Source: Lewinellaceae bacterium (GTDB taxonomy: Bacteria; Bacteroidota; Bacteroidia; Chitinophagales; Saprospiraceae). Taken from it: DNA of 64,000 bases. This document shows, in pieces, positions 1 through 8,512 of this stretch; position 1 is the stretch's first letter, and each line of letters begins with the position of its first letter. Below the pieces are notes generated by a model. That model did not search any database, was not told the DNA's origin, and saw nothing but the letters and a program-made list of their open reading frames with translations. The stretch is taken from assembly GCA_020636075.1 (NCBI GenBank), contig JACJYO010000001.1, positions 744,001 through 808,000 of the forward strand, written 5' to 3'. Both the position numbers and the translations under genes were made by a program.

Positions 1-591
1 ATAGCCCTCCAGTGCCCGGCGGAAGGTATGCCCTCCAGTTGCGATCACGTACTCACCACGGCGCTTGGCCAGCCCTAAAATCAGTGCCAGCAAAAAAGTC
101 ATCACGATGAGCCATTGCGACACTTCAACGCCCGTCACTGCACCACCGGCCAGCACGCGCAACAAAAAGCCCATACCGATCAGGCTCACATCCACGATGG
201 CGATATGCTTGAGCCAGAAACTGTACAGCGCATTTATGCCCATGTACACCAATCCGATCAATAACAGCGCCGGGCACAACCACGCTGCCAACAAAATCCC
301 GCTAAGAAATAAAACAGCCAGAATAAACATCGCGCGCCGCGGACTGACTGCGCCGCTGGCAATCGGGCGCCGGCATTTGTCAGGATGGTTGCGATCCTGT
401 GGAGCATCTACCAGGTCGTTCAAAATGTAAACGGAGGACGCTATGAGCGAAAAGGCCAGAAAACCGAATAAAGCCTGCTGGAGTACCGGCCATTCGTCGA
501 GCCGCGCTGCGAAAAAGGCCGGGATAAACAGAAAAAGATTCTTTACCCAATGCTCGATACGGATAAGCCGCAAAAAACTGCGAATGGACAT
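1..591 (-). CDS. UbiA-family prenyltransferase, decaprenyl-phosphate phosphoribosyltransferase-like (partial, C-terminus outside window)
   Basis: Read by hand on the minus strand; 197 codons are present before the window edge, against roughly 290-300 residues for the family. The N-terminus has RIEHWVKNLFLFIPAFFA (residues about 10-27) and the diagnostic aspartate-rich stretch YILNDLVDAPQDRNHPDKC followed by RRPIASG, which is the prenyl-diphosphate/Mg2+ site of UbiA enzymes. The HWVKN and HPDKxxRPIASG forms are typical of the branch that transfers 5-phosphoribose to polyprenyl phosphate rather than of quinone-pathway UbiA. Several hydrophobic segments follow, so it is an integral membrane enzyme. 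The start is the ATG at 591-589. It lies 133 bp downstream of purN on the same strand. The branch assignment is inference; the superfamily is secure. Confidence 0.85.
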   Translation of the reverse strand, partial: MSIRSFLRLIRIEHWVKNLFLFIPAFFAARLDEWPVLQQALFGFLAFSLIASSVYILNDLVDAPQDRNHPDKCRRPIASGAVSPRRAMFILAVLFLSGILLAAWLCPALLLIGLVYMGINALYSFWLKHIAIVDVSLIGMGFLLRVLAGGAVTGVEVSQWLIVMTFLLALILGLAKRRGEYVIATGGHTFRRALEGY

Positions 592-618
592 AAAGCGAAG
601 GTAGAGGTTTCTCGACTT

Positions 619-707
619 TTGGCTATTGGGTTTTGGTTATTGGCTTTTGGTTATTGGTTGGACTCAGGTAGAGAAGTTTCCATCCAAGTGGAACAACCAA
701 TAGCCAA
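619..707. repeat. Short inverted and tandem repeats between purN and the prenyltransferase
   Basis: TTGGCTATTGG at 619-629 is the reverse complement of CCAATAGCCAA at 697-707. Between them TTGGTTATTGG-like units repeat in tandem. It could form a weak hairpin after purN. It lacks a T-tract, so a terminator role is doubtful. Confidence 0.4.
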
Positions 708-724
708 TATCAAACGGCCAACAG

Positions 725-1297
725 TCAACGGCTGCCCGCCAGCAGGCCCGCCAATACTTCGGGATAATGCCGGTGCTCCAGCGCCAGTACCTTGGCAGCA
801 ATGATTTCGGGGGTATCAGCCGGATCGACCGGGCATCGGGCCTGAAAAACAATAGCACCCTCATCGTATTCGGCATTGACAAAGTGAATGGTCAGGCCTG
901 TTTCCGTTTCGCCGGCAGCTTTCACCGCTTCATGCACATGATGGCCGTACATGCCCTTGCCACCGTATTTGGGCAGCAGCGCGGGATGGATATTGACCAT
1001 TCTGCCTTTGTATGCCCCGACGAGATAGGGCGGAATCAGCCACAGAAATCCCGCCAAAGCAATAAAATCAATCCGATGCTGCGTCAAAATACCGAGCAGT
1101 TCCTCCGTTTCATAAAACATAGCGCGATCAATCACCAAGGTCGGTATGCCGTGGCTCCCGGCAATTTCCAGCACCGGAGCCGTTTTTTTATTGGAAATGA
1201 CTAACGCAACCCGGACATCCGGGTTGTCGTTGAAATACTCCATTATTTTTCGGGCATTACTGCCGCCGCCCGAGGCAAAAATGGCTAGTTGTTGCAT
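725..1297 (-). CDS. purN: Phosphoribosylglycinamide formyltransferase (GAR transformylase)
   Basis: 190 residues, normal length for PurN. The enzyme transfers a formyl group from 10-formyl-tetrahydrofolate to glycinamide ribonucleotide, the third step of de novo purine synthesis, in the cytosol. The N-terminal nucleotide-binding loop is ASGGGSNA (8-15). The catalytic signature VNIHPALLPKYGGKGMYG gives Asn102 and His104, and Asp145 in TIHFVNAEYDEGAIVFQ is the third catalytic residue. The start ATG at 1297 is the only sensible one. An ATTAATTTGGGG box about 25 bp upstream resembles a Bacteroidota -7 element. The phosphoribosyl-related membrane enzyme follows on the same strand. Confidence 0.97.
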   Translation of the reverse strand: MQQLAIFASGGGSNARKIMEYFNDNPDVRVALVISNKKTAPVLEIAGSHGIPTLVIDRAMFYETEELLGILTQHRIDFIALAGFLWLIPPYLVGAYKGRMVNIHPALLPKYGGKGMYGHHVHEAVKAAGETETGLTIHFVNAEYDEGAIVFQARCPVDPADTPEIIAAKVLALEHRHYPEVLAGLLAGSR

Positions 1298-1514
1298 AGT
1301 TCACAGGAATGATATACCCCAAATTAATTGAATTGTTTTCCAAAATAAACGGTTGGGACCCATGAGTAACCCGTCCGCTCCTTTTGGCCCAAACATAACA
1401 GCGAAAGTATAATCTACAGCGCAAAAACACGTTTCTTTGCTTCATCTTCATCCGGCTGCTTTTGGGCCAGCCGGCGTAATCTGCTTAATCAAACTTATTT
1501 AATCCTGCCTTCAT

Positions 1515-1610
1515 ATGGACACATACTTCATTATTTTGCTCACACTCGTAGCAAGCGCTATTTGCGGTTTGTCGAACAAGCCCGGTGAAATAGGCGCTGA
1601 AGATGAGTAA
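1515..1610 (+). CDS. Possible 31-residue membrane peptide
   Basis: An ATG-started reading frame too short for ordinary gene calling. It codes for MDTYFIILLTLVASAICG followed by a short charged tail ending GEIGAEDE. The N-terminal 18 residues are strongly hydrophobic, as expected of a single membrane segment or signal. It sits alone in the 480 bp gap between the divergently transcribed purN and galE. No ribosome-binding site or conservation can be shown from the sequence. It could be chance; the rest of the 1298-1776 gap shows nothing recognisable. Confidence 0.25.
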   Translation: MDTYFIILLTLVASAICGLSNKPGEIGAEDE

Positions 1611-1776
1611 ATGTATTGCCAATTCCATTTTTGAAACCCTTTACCCCCTCTCCAGCTCTGTGCGCCTCTGTGAAACAAAAAAACGCAACAATTTTAGAGG
1701 CATTGGCCGCCGGCAATCCCACAGGGCTTCTTTTTATTTTTACCCGGGAATTTTCAGTCCATTCCATTAAGACGAC

Positions 1777-2805
1777 ATGACGCAAAACAAAACTATTCTG
1801 GTTACCGGTGGCGCCGGCTTCATCGGTAGCCATACCGTAGTAGCACTGGCTGAAGCCGGATTCAGGCCGGTCATTATCGACGATTTTTCCAACTCGGAAC
1901 AGCGTGTATTGGCAGGATTGCACCAGATTCTCGGCTACGAAGTACCCTGTTACCCGAAAAACTGCAACGATGCAGCCACGCTGCGCACCATTTTTCAAAA
2001 AGAAAACATACAGGGTGTCATTCACTTCGCTGCATTCAAAGCCGTTGGCGAAAGCATGACCGAACCGCTCCGCTATTACCACAACAACCTGGGCTCCCTG
2101 ATCACCCTGCTGGAAATACAACTGGAAATGGGTGTGCCGGACCTGATCTTCTCCTCGTCCTGCACCGTTTACGGTGAACCGGATACGTTACCGGTCGATG
2201 AACTGGCGCCCGTAAAACCTGCAATTTCCGTGTACGGCAATACCAAACAAATCGGAGAGGAGATCCTGCGCGACACAGTGGCAGCCGGCAAACCCCTGAA
2301 AATCATCAGCCTGCGATACTTCAACCCGATTGGAGCACATCCCACCGGGTGCATCGGCGAACTCCCACTCGGCGTACCCGGAAATCTGGTGCCGTACATT
2401 ACCCAAACGGCTGCAGGCCTACGCGAACAGCTCACCGTCTTCGGCGACGATTATCCCACGCCTGATGGCACTTGCATCCGCGATTACATTCACGTGATGG
2501 ACCTCGCTGAAGCCCATGTGGCCGCCTTGCAAGCATTGCAAAACCGCGCAGGGCAACAGCATTACGACGTTTTTAATGTGGGCACAGGGCAAGGCGTCAG
2601 TGTACTCGATCTGGTGCGCAGTTTTGAGGCGATACTGGGCCAACCATTGAATTACCGGATCGGGCCGCGCAGGCCGGGCGACGTGACGGCTGTGTATGCC
2701 GATGCAACAAAAATAAAGCAGGAACTGGGCTGGACGGCCAGGCGCGGGTTACGTGAAGCACTGGAAGATGCCTGGCGTTGGGAGCAACAACTGGCCAGCA
2801 AGTAA
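1777..2805 (+). CDS. galE: UDP-glucose 4-epimerase
   Basis: 342 residues, the usual GalE length. It interconverts UDP-glucose and UDP-galactose with a tightly bound NAD (Leloir pathway and supply of galactose for surface glycans). It is an extended short-chain dehydrogenase fold: the Rossmann motif TGGAGFIGSH is at 10-19, the NAD-contacting HFAAFKAVGES at 83-93, the catalytic SSSCTVYG at 126-133, and YGNTK gives Tyr153 and Lys157 of the YxxxK motif. The cysteine in SSSCTVYG replaces the usual alanine and should be harmless. The C-terminal half has the sugar-nucleotide site (IRDYIHVMDLAEAHV, FNVGTGQGVSVLDLV). glpD starts 124 bp downstream on the same strand. Confidence 0.96.
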   Translation: MTQNKTILVTGGAGFIGSHTVVALAEAGFRPVIIDDFSNSEQRVLAGLHQILGYEVPCYPKNCNDAATLRTIFQKENIQGVIHFAAFKAVGESMTEPLRYYHNNLGSLITLLEIQLEMGVPDLIFSSSCTVYGEPDTLPVDELAPVKPAISVYGNTKQIGEEILRDTVAAGKPLKIISLRYFNPIGAHPTGCIGELPLGVPGNLVPYITQTAAGLREQLTVFGDDYPTPDGTCIRDYIHVMDLAEAHVAALQALQNRAGQQHYDVFNVGTGQGVSVLDLVRSFEAILGQPLNYRIGPRRPGDVTAVYADATKIKQELGWTARRGLREALEDAWRWEQQLASK

Positions 2806-2929
2806 CCAATTTAAACGCCCCGGCTCCCCCTTAAACCCAGGCGTGGAAGCGCATCAATACAAAAACTATAAAATTTCAGATCGCCGATATCCGTATCCAC
2901 CGGATCGATTTTGGCCACAATTCTATCCA

Positions 2930-4594
2930 ATGCACCGCAATGCATCCATTCAAAAAATCCAATCCGACACCTTTGATCTTTGCATCATCGGTGGAGGCGC
3001 CTCGGGAGCCGGCTGTGCGCTCGACGCTGCATTGCGCGGCTTAAAGGTTGTTTTGATCGAAAAAAACGACTTCGCGTCGGGGACATCTTCCAAAAGCACC
3101 AAACTCATTCACGGCGGGGTGCGCTACCTCGAACAAGCCTTTAAAAATCTGGATTTCGCCCAACTCCGGCAAGTACAACACGGGCTGGCAGAACGCCACA
3201 CCCTGCTCGCCAACGCCCCCCACCTGGCCCGGCCGATCACACTGGCAACTCCAGTGTTCAGCTGGTTGGAGGGCCTGTATTTCCGGATCGGCTTGTGGAT
3301 CTACGACCAGATTGCTTCACGCAAAGATACCTTACCGCCAAGCCGTTGGCTGAGCCGCAAAGCTGCCCGGCAACTATTACCCGGCCTGACCAACCGCCTG
3401 CACAGCGCAGTTTGCTACGCCGATGGCCAGCTCGACGATGCGCGCTATTGTCTTGCGCTTGCGCAAACCGCCGCCGAAGCAGGCGCCACCATGCTGAACT
3501 ATGCAGAGGTTTTTCATTTTGAAAAAAATAACCAGGGACAAATTACAGCTGCGGTATTTACCGACAGGCTTAACCCTGGCCGGCAGTACCGGATTCTGGC
3601 CAGCTGTTTTCTGAACTGTACCGGCCCGCAAGCCGATCTGATCCGCTTACTGGCCAACCCTGCCTTGCCCCAGCGCATCCGCCCCTCAAAAGGCGTTCAC
3701 CTCATGCTCCCCCTTTCCGTATTGGGAAGTAGTAATACCGCTTTGCTTATTCCAAAAACGCCCGACGGGCGCGTGGTTTTTGCTGTCCCGTTCGAAGGCA
3801 AATTGATGCTGGGCACCACCGACCAGGACTACCCCAACCCGGAACAAGAGCCCCACCTTGAGGCCGCAGAAGTCAATTTTTTATTAAAAACATTACAACC
3901 GTACCTGCAAGCCCCCATCGATCAAACCACCGTTTCCAGCGGCTTTGGCGGCCTGCGCCCCCTGGTCATCTCCAAAGACCGGCATTTGAGCAAATCCACC
4001 AAAAAACTGCTACGCGATCACGAAGTGGAATTCGATCCGGAGAGCGGGTTGTTCAGCCTGCTCGGCGGCAAATGGACGACCTACCGCCTGATGGCCAGCG
4101 ATACCCTCGACGCCATTTGCGAACACCTCGGCGTTAAAGCCCCCTGCACCACCGAACAACAAGGTCTGGCCGGCAGTGAACATTTCAGTCCGCTGGTGGC
4201 AATTCATTTGCAGGAGCACTCCCGGCTGCCCGAAGATGTGGCAACGCACCTGGCGCACAACTACGGTAGCCGGGCCACCCAGGTTGCCGAACTTGCAAAT
4301 GCCGATCCCAAGCTGGGCCAGCGTTTGCATCCGGCATATCCCTTCATCTGCGCCGAAGTGCCCTACGCTGCGCGCAACGAAATGGCCTGCACCTTGCGTG
4401 ACATGCTCGCGCGGCGTATCCGGCTTGAATTGCTGGATTGGGAAGCGACACTGCAGTCGATTCCTACAGTTGCCGAGCTAATGGCAGAAGCGCTTGGTTG
4501 GACAGCCGCAGAAAAAGCACAGCAAGTGGATGACTACGCTAACATGATCCGGGAATTTATGGCTGCCTCCGGAGTCCGGGATGGGCAAGGTTGA
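2930..4594 (+). CDS. glpD: FAD-dependent glycerol-3-phosphate dehydrogenase
   Basis: 554 residues from the ATG at 2930. The frame is open further upstream but that part overlaps galE and has no family features. The enzyme oxidises sn-glycerol 3-phosphate to dihydroxyacetone phosphate and passes electrons to the quinone pool at the membrane. The dinucleotide-binding loop IIGGGASGAG is at 19-28, followed by IEKNDFASGTSSKSTKLIHG, the typical GlpD FAD and substrate region. The C-terminal helical domain carries EMACTLRDMLARRIRLELLD. The glycerol kinase (22.5 kb) and glycerol channel (13.4 kb) of the same pathway are in this window but not adjacent. Confidence 0.95.
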   Translation: MHRNASIQKIQSDTFDLCIIGGGASGAGCALDAALRGLKVVLIEKNDFASGTSSKSTKLIHGGVRYLEQAFKNLDFAQLRQVQHGLAERHTLLANAPHLARPITLATPVFSWLEGLYFRIGLWIYDQIASRKDTLPPSRWLSRKAARQLLPGLTNRLHSAVCYADGQLDDARYCLALAQTAAEAGATMLNYAEVFHFEKNNQGQITAAVFTDRLNPGRQYRILASCFLNCTGPQADLIRLLANPALPQRIRPSKGVHLMLPLSVLGSSNTALLIPKTPDGRVVFAVPFEGKLMLGTTDQDYPNPEQEPHLEAAEVNFLLKTLQPYLQAPIDQTTVSSGFGGLRPLVISKDRHLSKSTKKLLRDHEVEFDPESGLFSLLGGKWTTYRLMASDTLDAICEHLGVKAPCTTEQQGLAGSEHFSPLVAIHLQEHSRLPEDVATHLAHNYGSRATQVAELANADPKLGQRLHPAYPFICAEVPYAARNEMACTLRDMLARRIRLELLDWEATLQSIPTVAELMAEALGWTAAEKAQQVDDYANMIREFMAASGVRDGQG

Positions 4595-4698
4595 CAGGAT
4601 TTACAGGATCGACAGGATTATTTCTTAGCGGCCGCGCCGCCAAGTGTGCCGAAGTCGGCGAAGCCGGTGTTTGTCCTGTCGATCTTGTAAATCCTGTC
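4592..4698. repeat. Inverted pair of GACAGGATTTACAGGAT repeats after glpD
   Basis: The left arm at 4592-4620 reads TGACAGGATTTACAGGATCG and the right arm at 4675-4698 is close to its reverse complement (CCTGTCGATCTTGTAAATCC). The unit itself is a triple CAGGAT repeat. The left arm overlaps the glpD stop codon. A further copy (AATCCTGTCAATCTTGTTAA) is at 41351-41377. It may act as a bidirectional terminator, but it belongs to a dispersed repeat family. Confidence 0.7.
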
Positions 4699-4705
4699 TA
4701 ATTAA

Positions 4706-5587
4706 TCAGCGTTGTACTACAACCTGCCTTGCCAGACGAACAACATTTGCCTGCAACACCAGGGTGTATACCCCAACCGGCAAGTCGGAAGTGTGTAATT
4801 CGGTACTCACTGAAAACGATTCCTGCCGTACGATTTGTCCCAGCGAATTAAAAAGCGATAGATGTACGATACCGGCAATATCCACCCCAACCAACAGGGA
4901 TTCCCGGGCAGGATTGGGCATAATTACGGCATCCATACCCGAGTCTGCCGGATCGCCGACACTGGTCGTGCAACCCGGAGTAGAACCCCAGATCACCGGA
5001 ATTTGCAGGCCGAGGCTTGCCATGTAGTTCGGGCAGTCGGTTGGCGAGGCCGTCACCCAATAATTACCGGGTTGGGTAACCACCAGGGTGTCATCGGTTG
5101 CGCCGGCTATCTCGTTCAGGCCATCGTACCATTGAATATTCCGGGTGTAAGGCAGCATGATCATGAAGTACACGGTGTCTCCCGCGCAAATAATGTGCTC
5201 GCCGTTAGGACCGATATTAAATTCCCCGGAAGACTGGACCGTTACCGGAAGAAAGGCCAGGCCATCCACCAATACTTCGGGGCTTTGCTCGGTACAGCCA
5301 CCCTGCGTCGCAGCAACAGAAATGTATACCGGCGTTTCGAGATAATCGACCGAAAGGCTCGGGCCAGTGGCACCCTGGATTGGCTCGGCTGCTCCATCCG
5401 GGTAAGGTCGTCGATACCACTGGTAGCTGTCATACTGCTGCGTGGTTAGCATGGTGGCCGATTCGGGGCACACCAGCAGGTTGCCGGACACGGTCGGGTC
5501 AAACGAGCATTGGGCCACCGAAGGGGTAGCCCAATGTATCATCAATAAAAACAAACTGGCATTGGAAAAAACGGTTTTGAATTTCAT
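4706..5587 (-). CDS. Secreted protein with T9SS C-terminal sorting domain
   Basis: 293 residues. An N-terminal signal peptide (KFKTVFSNASLFLLMIHWATPSVAQ) is followed by Ig/PKD-like modules containing paired cysteines and YQWY/IQWY motifs, as in bacterial surface proteins that carry sequences such as CPESATMLTT. The last 80 residues form a type A sorting domain: MPNPARESLLVGV, HLSLFNSLGQIVRQE, then LPVGVYTLVLQANV and a basic end. The protein is probably exported by the type IX system and either released or anchored at the cell surface. It lies just downstream of the ECF sigma factor gene (23 bp gap, same strand), so the two may be co-transcribed. The substrate or ligand is unknown. Confidence 0.85.
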   Translation of the reverse strand: MKFKTVFSNASLFLLMIHWATPSVAQCSFDPTVSGNLLVCPESATMLTTQQYDSYQWYRRPYPDGAAEPIQGATGPSLSVDYLETPVYISVAATQGGCTEQSPEVLVDGLAFLPVTVQSSGEFNIGPNGEHIICAGDTVYFMIMLPYTRNIQWYDGLNEIAGATDDTLVVTQPGNYWVTASPTDCPNYMASLGLQIPVIWGSTPGCTTSVGDPADSGMDAVIMPNPARESLLVGVDIAGIVHLSLFNSLGQIVRQESFSVSTELHTSDLPVGVYTLVLQANVVRLARQVVVQR

Positions 5588-5610
5588 AGCGTACTGTGTT
5601 TGGTTTCAAA

Positions 5611-6291
5611 TCAAACCCACTCAGTCAATTCTTCCGCGAAATGCGCTTCCAAAACCTGGCGCAAGCGCTGCCGGGCGCGGCACAAGCGGCTTTTGGCATT
5701 GCTCATCGTCCAGTCCATGATTTTGCAGATTTCTTCCAGGCTTTGCTCCTGCATGTAAAAGAGGCGCAAAACCGTTCCGTCATCCGGCCGCAGCAGTTGA
5801 AGTGCTCGCAACAACATATCCGTCTGTTCAGAACTAACCAGGACATCGTGGCCGTCGGCCATTGAAGCGGTCATTTGCCGAACTGCCGCCTCCGGTGCGT
5901 CCAGGGCGATAATGTCACGGCGTACCCGGCGCAGGCGGTTAATTGCCGACGTACGGGCAATGTGGTACAGCCAGGTGCTGAACCGGCTTTCACCCCGGTA
6001 GCTGCCCAGAAAACGGAAGGCTTTCAAAAAAGCATCCTGGGTAACTTCGAGGGCATCTTCGCGGTTGCCAAGCATTTGCAGGACCAGCCCAAACACCATC
6101 CGGTTGTAGCGACGCACCAAAGCGGCATAGGCGGATTGGTCTCCAGCCAAAGCCTGCTTAATCAGGGCTGCTTCCGCCTCGCGGCTGGAGGCCTGAAGGC
6201 GTTGTTTGGCTTTTGCAGTCAAGGCGATCGGTGCTGTGATTTGGGCTACCGTGTGATCAGAAATGGCGGACAATAAAAAGGCAGTGAACAT
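5611..6291 (-). CDS. ECF-type RNA polymerase sigma factor
   Basis: 226 residues. Sigma region 2 spans about 50-122 (DQSAYAALVRRYNRMVFGLV, then LEVTQDAFLKAF and ESRFSTWLYHIARTSAINRLR). Region 4 spans about 155-212 with the helix-turn-helix QSLEEICKIMDWTMSNAKSR. There is no region 3, so it belongs to the extracytoplasmic-function group. The first 40 residues are unusual and a later start near residue 38 is possible. No anti-sigma gene is adjacent. The only same-strand partner is the secreted T9SS protein downstream, which may be its target or a coupled sensor; that is inference. Confidence 0.92.
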   Translation of the reverse strand: MFTAFLLSAISDHTVAQITAPIALTAKAKQRLQASSREAEAALIKQALAGDQSAYAALVRRYNRMVFGLVLQMLGNREDALEVTQDAFLKAFRFLGSYRGESRFSTWLYHIARTSAINRLRRVRRDIIALDAPEAAVRQMTASMADGHDVLVSSEQTDMLLRALQLLRPDDGTVLRLFYMQEQSLEEICKIMDWTMSNAKSRLCRARQRLRQVLEAHFAEELTEWV

Positions 6292-6833
6292 GGCGATTGT
6301 TTTCGAGGAAGTTTAAAATACAGTTGATTGAAACGGGTTGTATTGAGGCCAGACGGTATGCTTTGGGGATTTGGTTGGGGACACTTCGTTGCGAATTGTT
6401 TTTTTCACATTTGTTTAACAGGTTTCGCTGTTGTTCCCTCATTTGATAAGACAAAACTAATCGGCACTACAGGGTAAAACCAGCGATCTTGAGTAGTTGG
6501 CGGGTTCGGGTGCGTAGTTTGCGGGTTTTAAGAATTCCATGTAAAATTTCCCAAGCCCCTACCCTTTGCCTAACATATCTTCTGCAAGAACAACCCATTT
6601 TTCCTCCATTCCATATTTTATTCTTTCAAAATAAGAACGGCGCAAAGATCGATGGGCACAACAGGGTAAATCTTGATCCAGGTCAAGATTTTTCTGCCAA
6701 TGGCTGTACGGCCATTTTTTTTCAAATAAAGATTTGATTTGTTTAATTATGCCCACTCACAGTGGAGCCAAATTGGGTCACCCATTATGCGTGATCGCAG
6801 GAGTCATGTGATTCAGGATTTACTCCTTCCACC
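6292..6833. other. Non-coding stretch upstream of the sigma factor
   Basis: No convincing gene on either strand. The open frames here have no start context or protein features. The only pattern is a short repeat of the kind gttcgggtgcgtagtttgcg near 6500. It probably holds the promoter of the sigma factor and degenerate repeat sequence leading into the intron region. Confidence 0.5.
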
Positions 6834-6928
6834 AAAGCCCGTAGGGCTGTCATTTTTGTAGTAGCATTAAGACAAGCGAAACGAAAGCGCCGTAGGTGCG
6901 GCATTATAATGACACGCCTACGGCGCTT
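6834..6928. repeat. Palindromic repeats at the intron 3' side
   Basis: AAAGCCCGTAGGGCTGTCAT at 6834-6853 is an inverted copy of the sequence at 7614-7633 on the other side of the intron. Next to it lies a hairpin of 12-bp arms, AAGCGCCGTAGG (6885-6896) and CCTACGGCGCTT (6917-6928). Both look like members of a short extragenic palindrome family with the core CCGTAGG. Confidence 0.75.
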
Positions 6929-6955
6929 GGAAAACTGGACGGCCACCATTTTCTG

Positions 6956-7607
6956 ATCGGGTAGGAGGAGGGCGTTAGCCCTCCGTCCCCCCACACCACC
7001 GGACGTACGGGTCACGTATCACGGCGGTTCGTTAGAGCATAACGGTCTTGGGCATTTCGAATTTACCCTTTTTTTGTTCCGCTCGCTTCCTGCTTGGTCA
7101 TGCAGTCCTGTGTTAAGCACTCCTACCGTACCTTCAGTTTCCGACCTATTCTTTGGTAGTGAGTTTCCGGTTTCCCGAAATTGGCTGCCTCTTCTCAGGT
7201 ACTAATGAGCTCATCTCGGATTCCACTCTAACGTTCGGCCCTTCTCCCGAAGGCATTCGGGATACTATGGCCTCTGCTGACTTCTGCCGCCTTATGCTCC
7301 GGCACTCGCGCGCGCCTCGCTTCCGGCTGTCGCAGACCTCCCCGGGTAAGAACGCAGACCTTCATCCCATGTACCTGCCGCATTTACCACAGTGCGTTCC
7401 GGGCAGCGGTCGGGTTTCGTTTTGTTTGGCAAACTCACCCACGCATCATGGCCTTATATGCGATTTCTGTTCGTCAGGTCGGGACTTTGCCACCGGCTTC
7501 CTTCAGATTCCGCCTCGCGACGGACACCCTTGCCTTTGGCTAATACTCCTCGCTGCCAAGCGTATAGCGGACTTACACCGCCAAGTCTGCGCCCATGCCG
7601 GGCGCAC
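6956..7607 (-). ncRNA. Group II intron lacking its reverse-transcriptase ORF
   Basis: The RNA-coding strand is the minus strand. The 5' end is at 7607 with the canonical GTGCG start (GTGCGCCCGGCATGGGCGCA). Domain I follows with GGCGGTGTAAGTCCGC and the conserved run GGCAAGGGTGTCC ... GAATCTGAAGGAAGC. Near the 3' end is a domain V-like hairpin (GAACCGCCGTGATACG ... CGTACGTCCGGTGGTGT, about 7011-7051), then a domain VI-like stem (GGAGGGCTAACGCCCTCC) ending CTACCCGAT at about 6956. The length of about 652 nt equals the ribozyme alone; no maturase frame exists in the domain IV position. It could still splice or move if a maturase is supplied in trans. The subclass and exact ends need structural modelling. 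Confidence 0.85.
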
Positions 7608-7633
7608 CAATAATGTCAGCCCTACGGGCTTTG
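7608..7633. repeat. Hairpin repeat at the intron 5' exon junction
   Basis: CAATAATGTCAGCCCTACGG followed by GCTTTG. Its core AGCCCTACGGGCT is a perfect small hairpin lying 10 bp from the intron 5' end. It is the inverted partner of the copy at 6834-6858. Confidence 0.7.
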
Positions 7634-7697
7634 TTTAAGGTATGTTTTGTCCAATTAGCCCCTGATTCGCAAGAGTTAAGTCCGGCCATCCAACCCA

Positions 7698-8435
7698 TCA
7701 AATCCGGGCAAAGCGGCGCAAAAATTCTTCCTTTTTGCTGCGGGCTACCGGCACATTGGCGCCATTTTCGAGCACGACTTCGCCGCCTTCACCACGCAGG
7801 TAACGCCGGACCGAGCGCAGGTTGACCAAATGCGAATGGTGCAGGCGGAAAAACTGCTCGCTGTCGAGCAATTCCTCCAGGTCTTTGAGCGTGCGGGAAA
7901 CCAGGATTTTCTGGTTGTTGCGGAGGAAAATTTTTGTGTAATTGCTTTCCGACTCGCAATGCACGATGTCGTTCGTATCGATGATTTGGAGGCCTTCCTG
8001 GGAAGAAATAGCCAGCCGGTCGGGCACGGCATCGCTCAGCTGAATCGTGCGTGCCATATCCAATTGCGTGTCTTGCATGGGCGCCTGCGTAAGCGCTTTT
8101 TGGACGGCTTTTTGGAACTCCTCCACATCGATGGGTTTGAGCAAATAATCCAGAGCGCTGTACCGGAATGCCCGTACCGCGTATTTATCATAGGCAGTAA
8201 CGAAAATAACCCGGAAGCGCATGGGCAGCAGGCGGTTCAATACATCAAAACCGTTCAACTGTGGCATTTCAATATCCAGAAATAATAAATCCGGCGGATT
8301 GGCACGAAACGCCTCCACAGCATCCACGCTATCCGTAAATTGTTGAATTTCTGCAATTTCGGGAAAAAATTGCTCCAGCAAGTGGGCCAACAATTGGCAG
8401 TTATGTGGTTCGTCGTCTAAAATTGCGGCTTTCAT
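7698..8435 (-). CDS. LytTR-family response regulator
   Basis: 245 residues from the ATG at 8435. Receiver domain: Asp7-Asp8, phospho-acceptor Asp54 in LLFLDIEMPQLNG, Thr80 and Lys100 (YLLKPID). The C-terminal half is a LytTR DNA-binding domain (about 145-245) with IVHCESESNYTKIFL, VSRTLKDLEELL and FFRLHHSHLVNLRSV. It should bind direct-repeat promoter elements once phosphorylated. It follows the propeller histidine kinase on the same strand with a 77 bp gap, so the two very probably form a cognate pair, as is common for LytS/LytTR systems in Bacteroidota. Confidence 0.95.
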   Translation of the reverse strand: MKAAILDDEPHNCQLLAHLLEQFFPEIAEIQQFTDSVDAVEAFRANPPDLLFLDIEMPQLNGFDVLNRLLPMRFRVIFVTAYDKYAVRAFRYSALDYLLKPIDVEEFQKAVQKALTQAPMQDTQLDMARTIQLSDAVPDRLAISSQEGLQIIDTNDIVHCESESNYTKIFLRNNQKILVSRTLKDLEELLDSEQFFRLHHSHLVNLRSVRRYLRGEGGEVVLENGANVPVARSKKEEFLRRFARI

Positions 8436-8512
8436 ACCTTGTTGTTTTTTGTGATGATTGCAAAACAATTCAACACCCGAAAAAATGAACCGTATTCATC
8501 ATTCATCATTCA

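Noticed and set aside
7153..7638. 161-residue open frame on the plus strand
   Set aside because: It lies antisense over domains I-III of the group II intron; open frames of this kind are frequent artefacts of intron RNA and the translation has no protein-like features.
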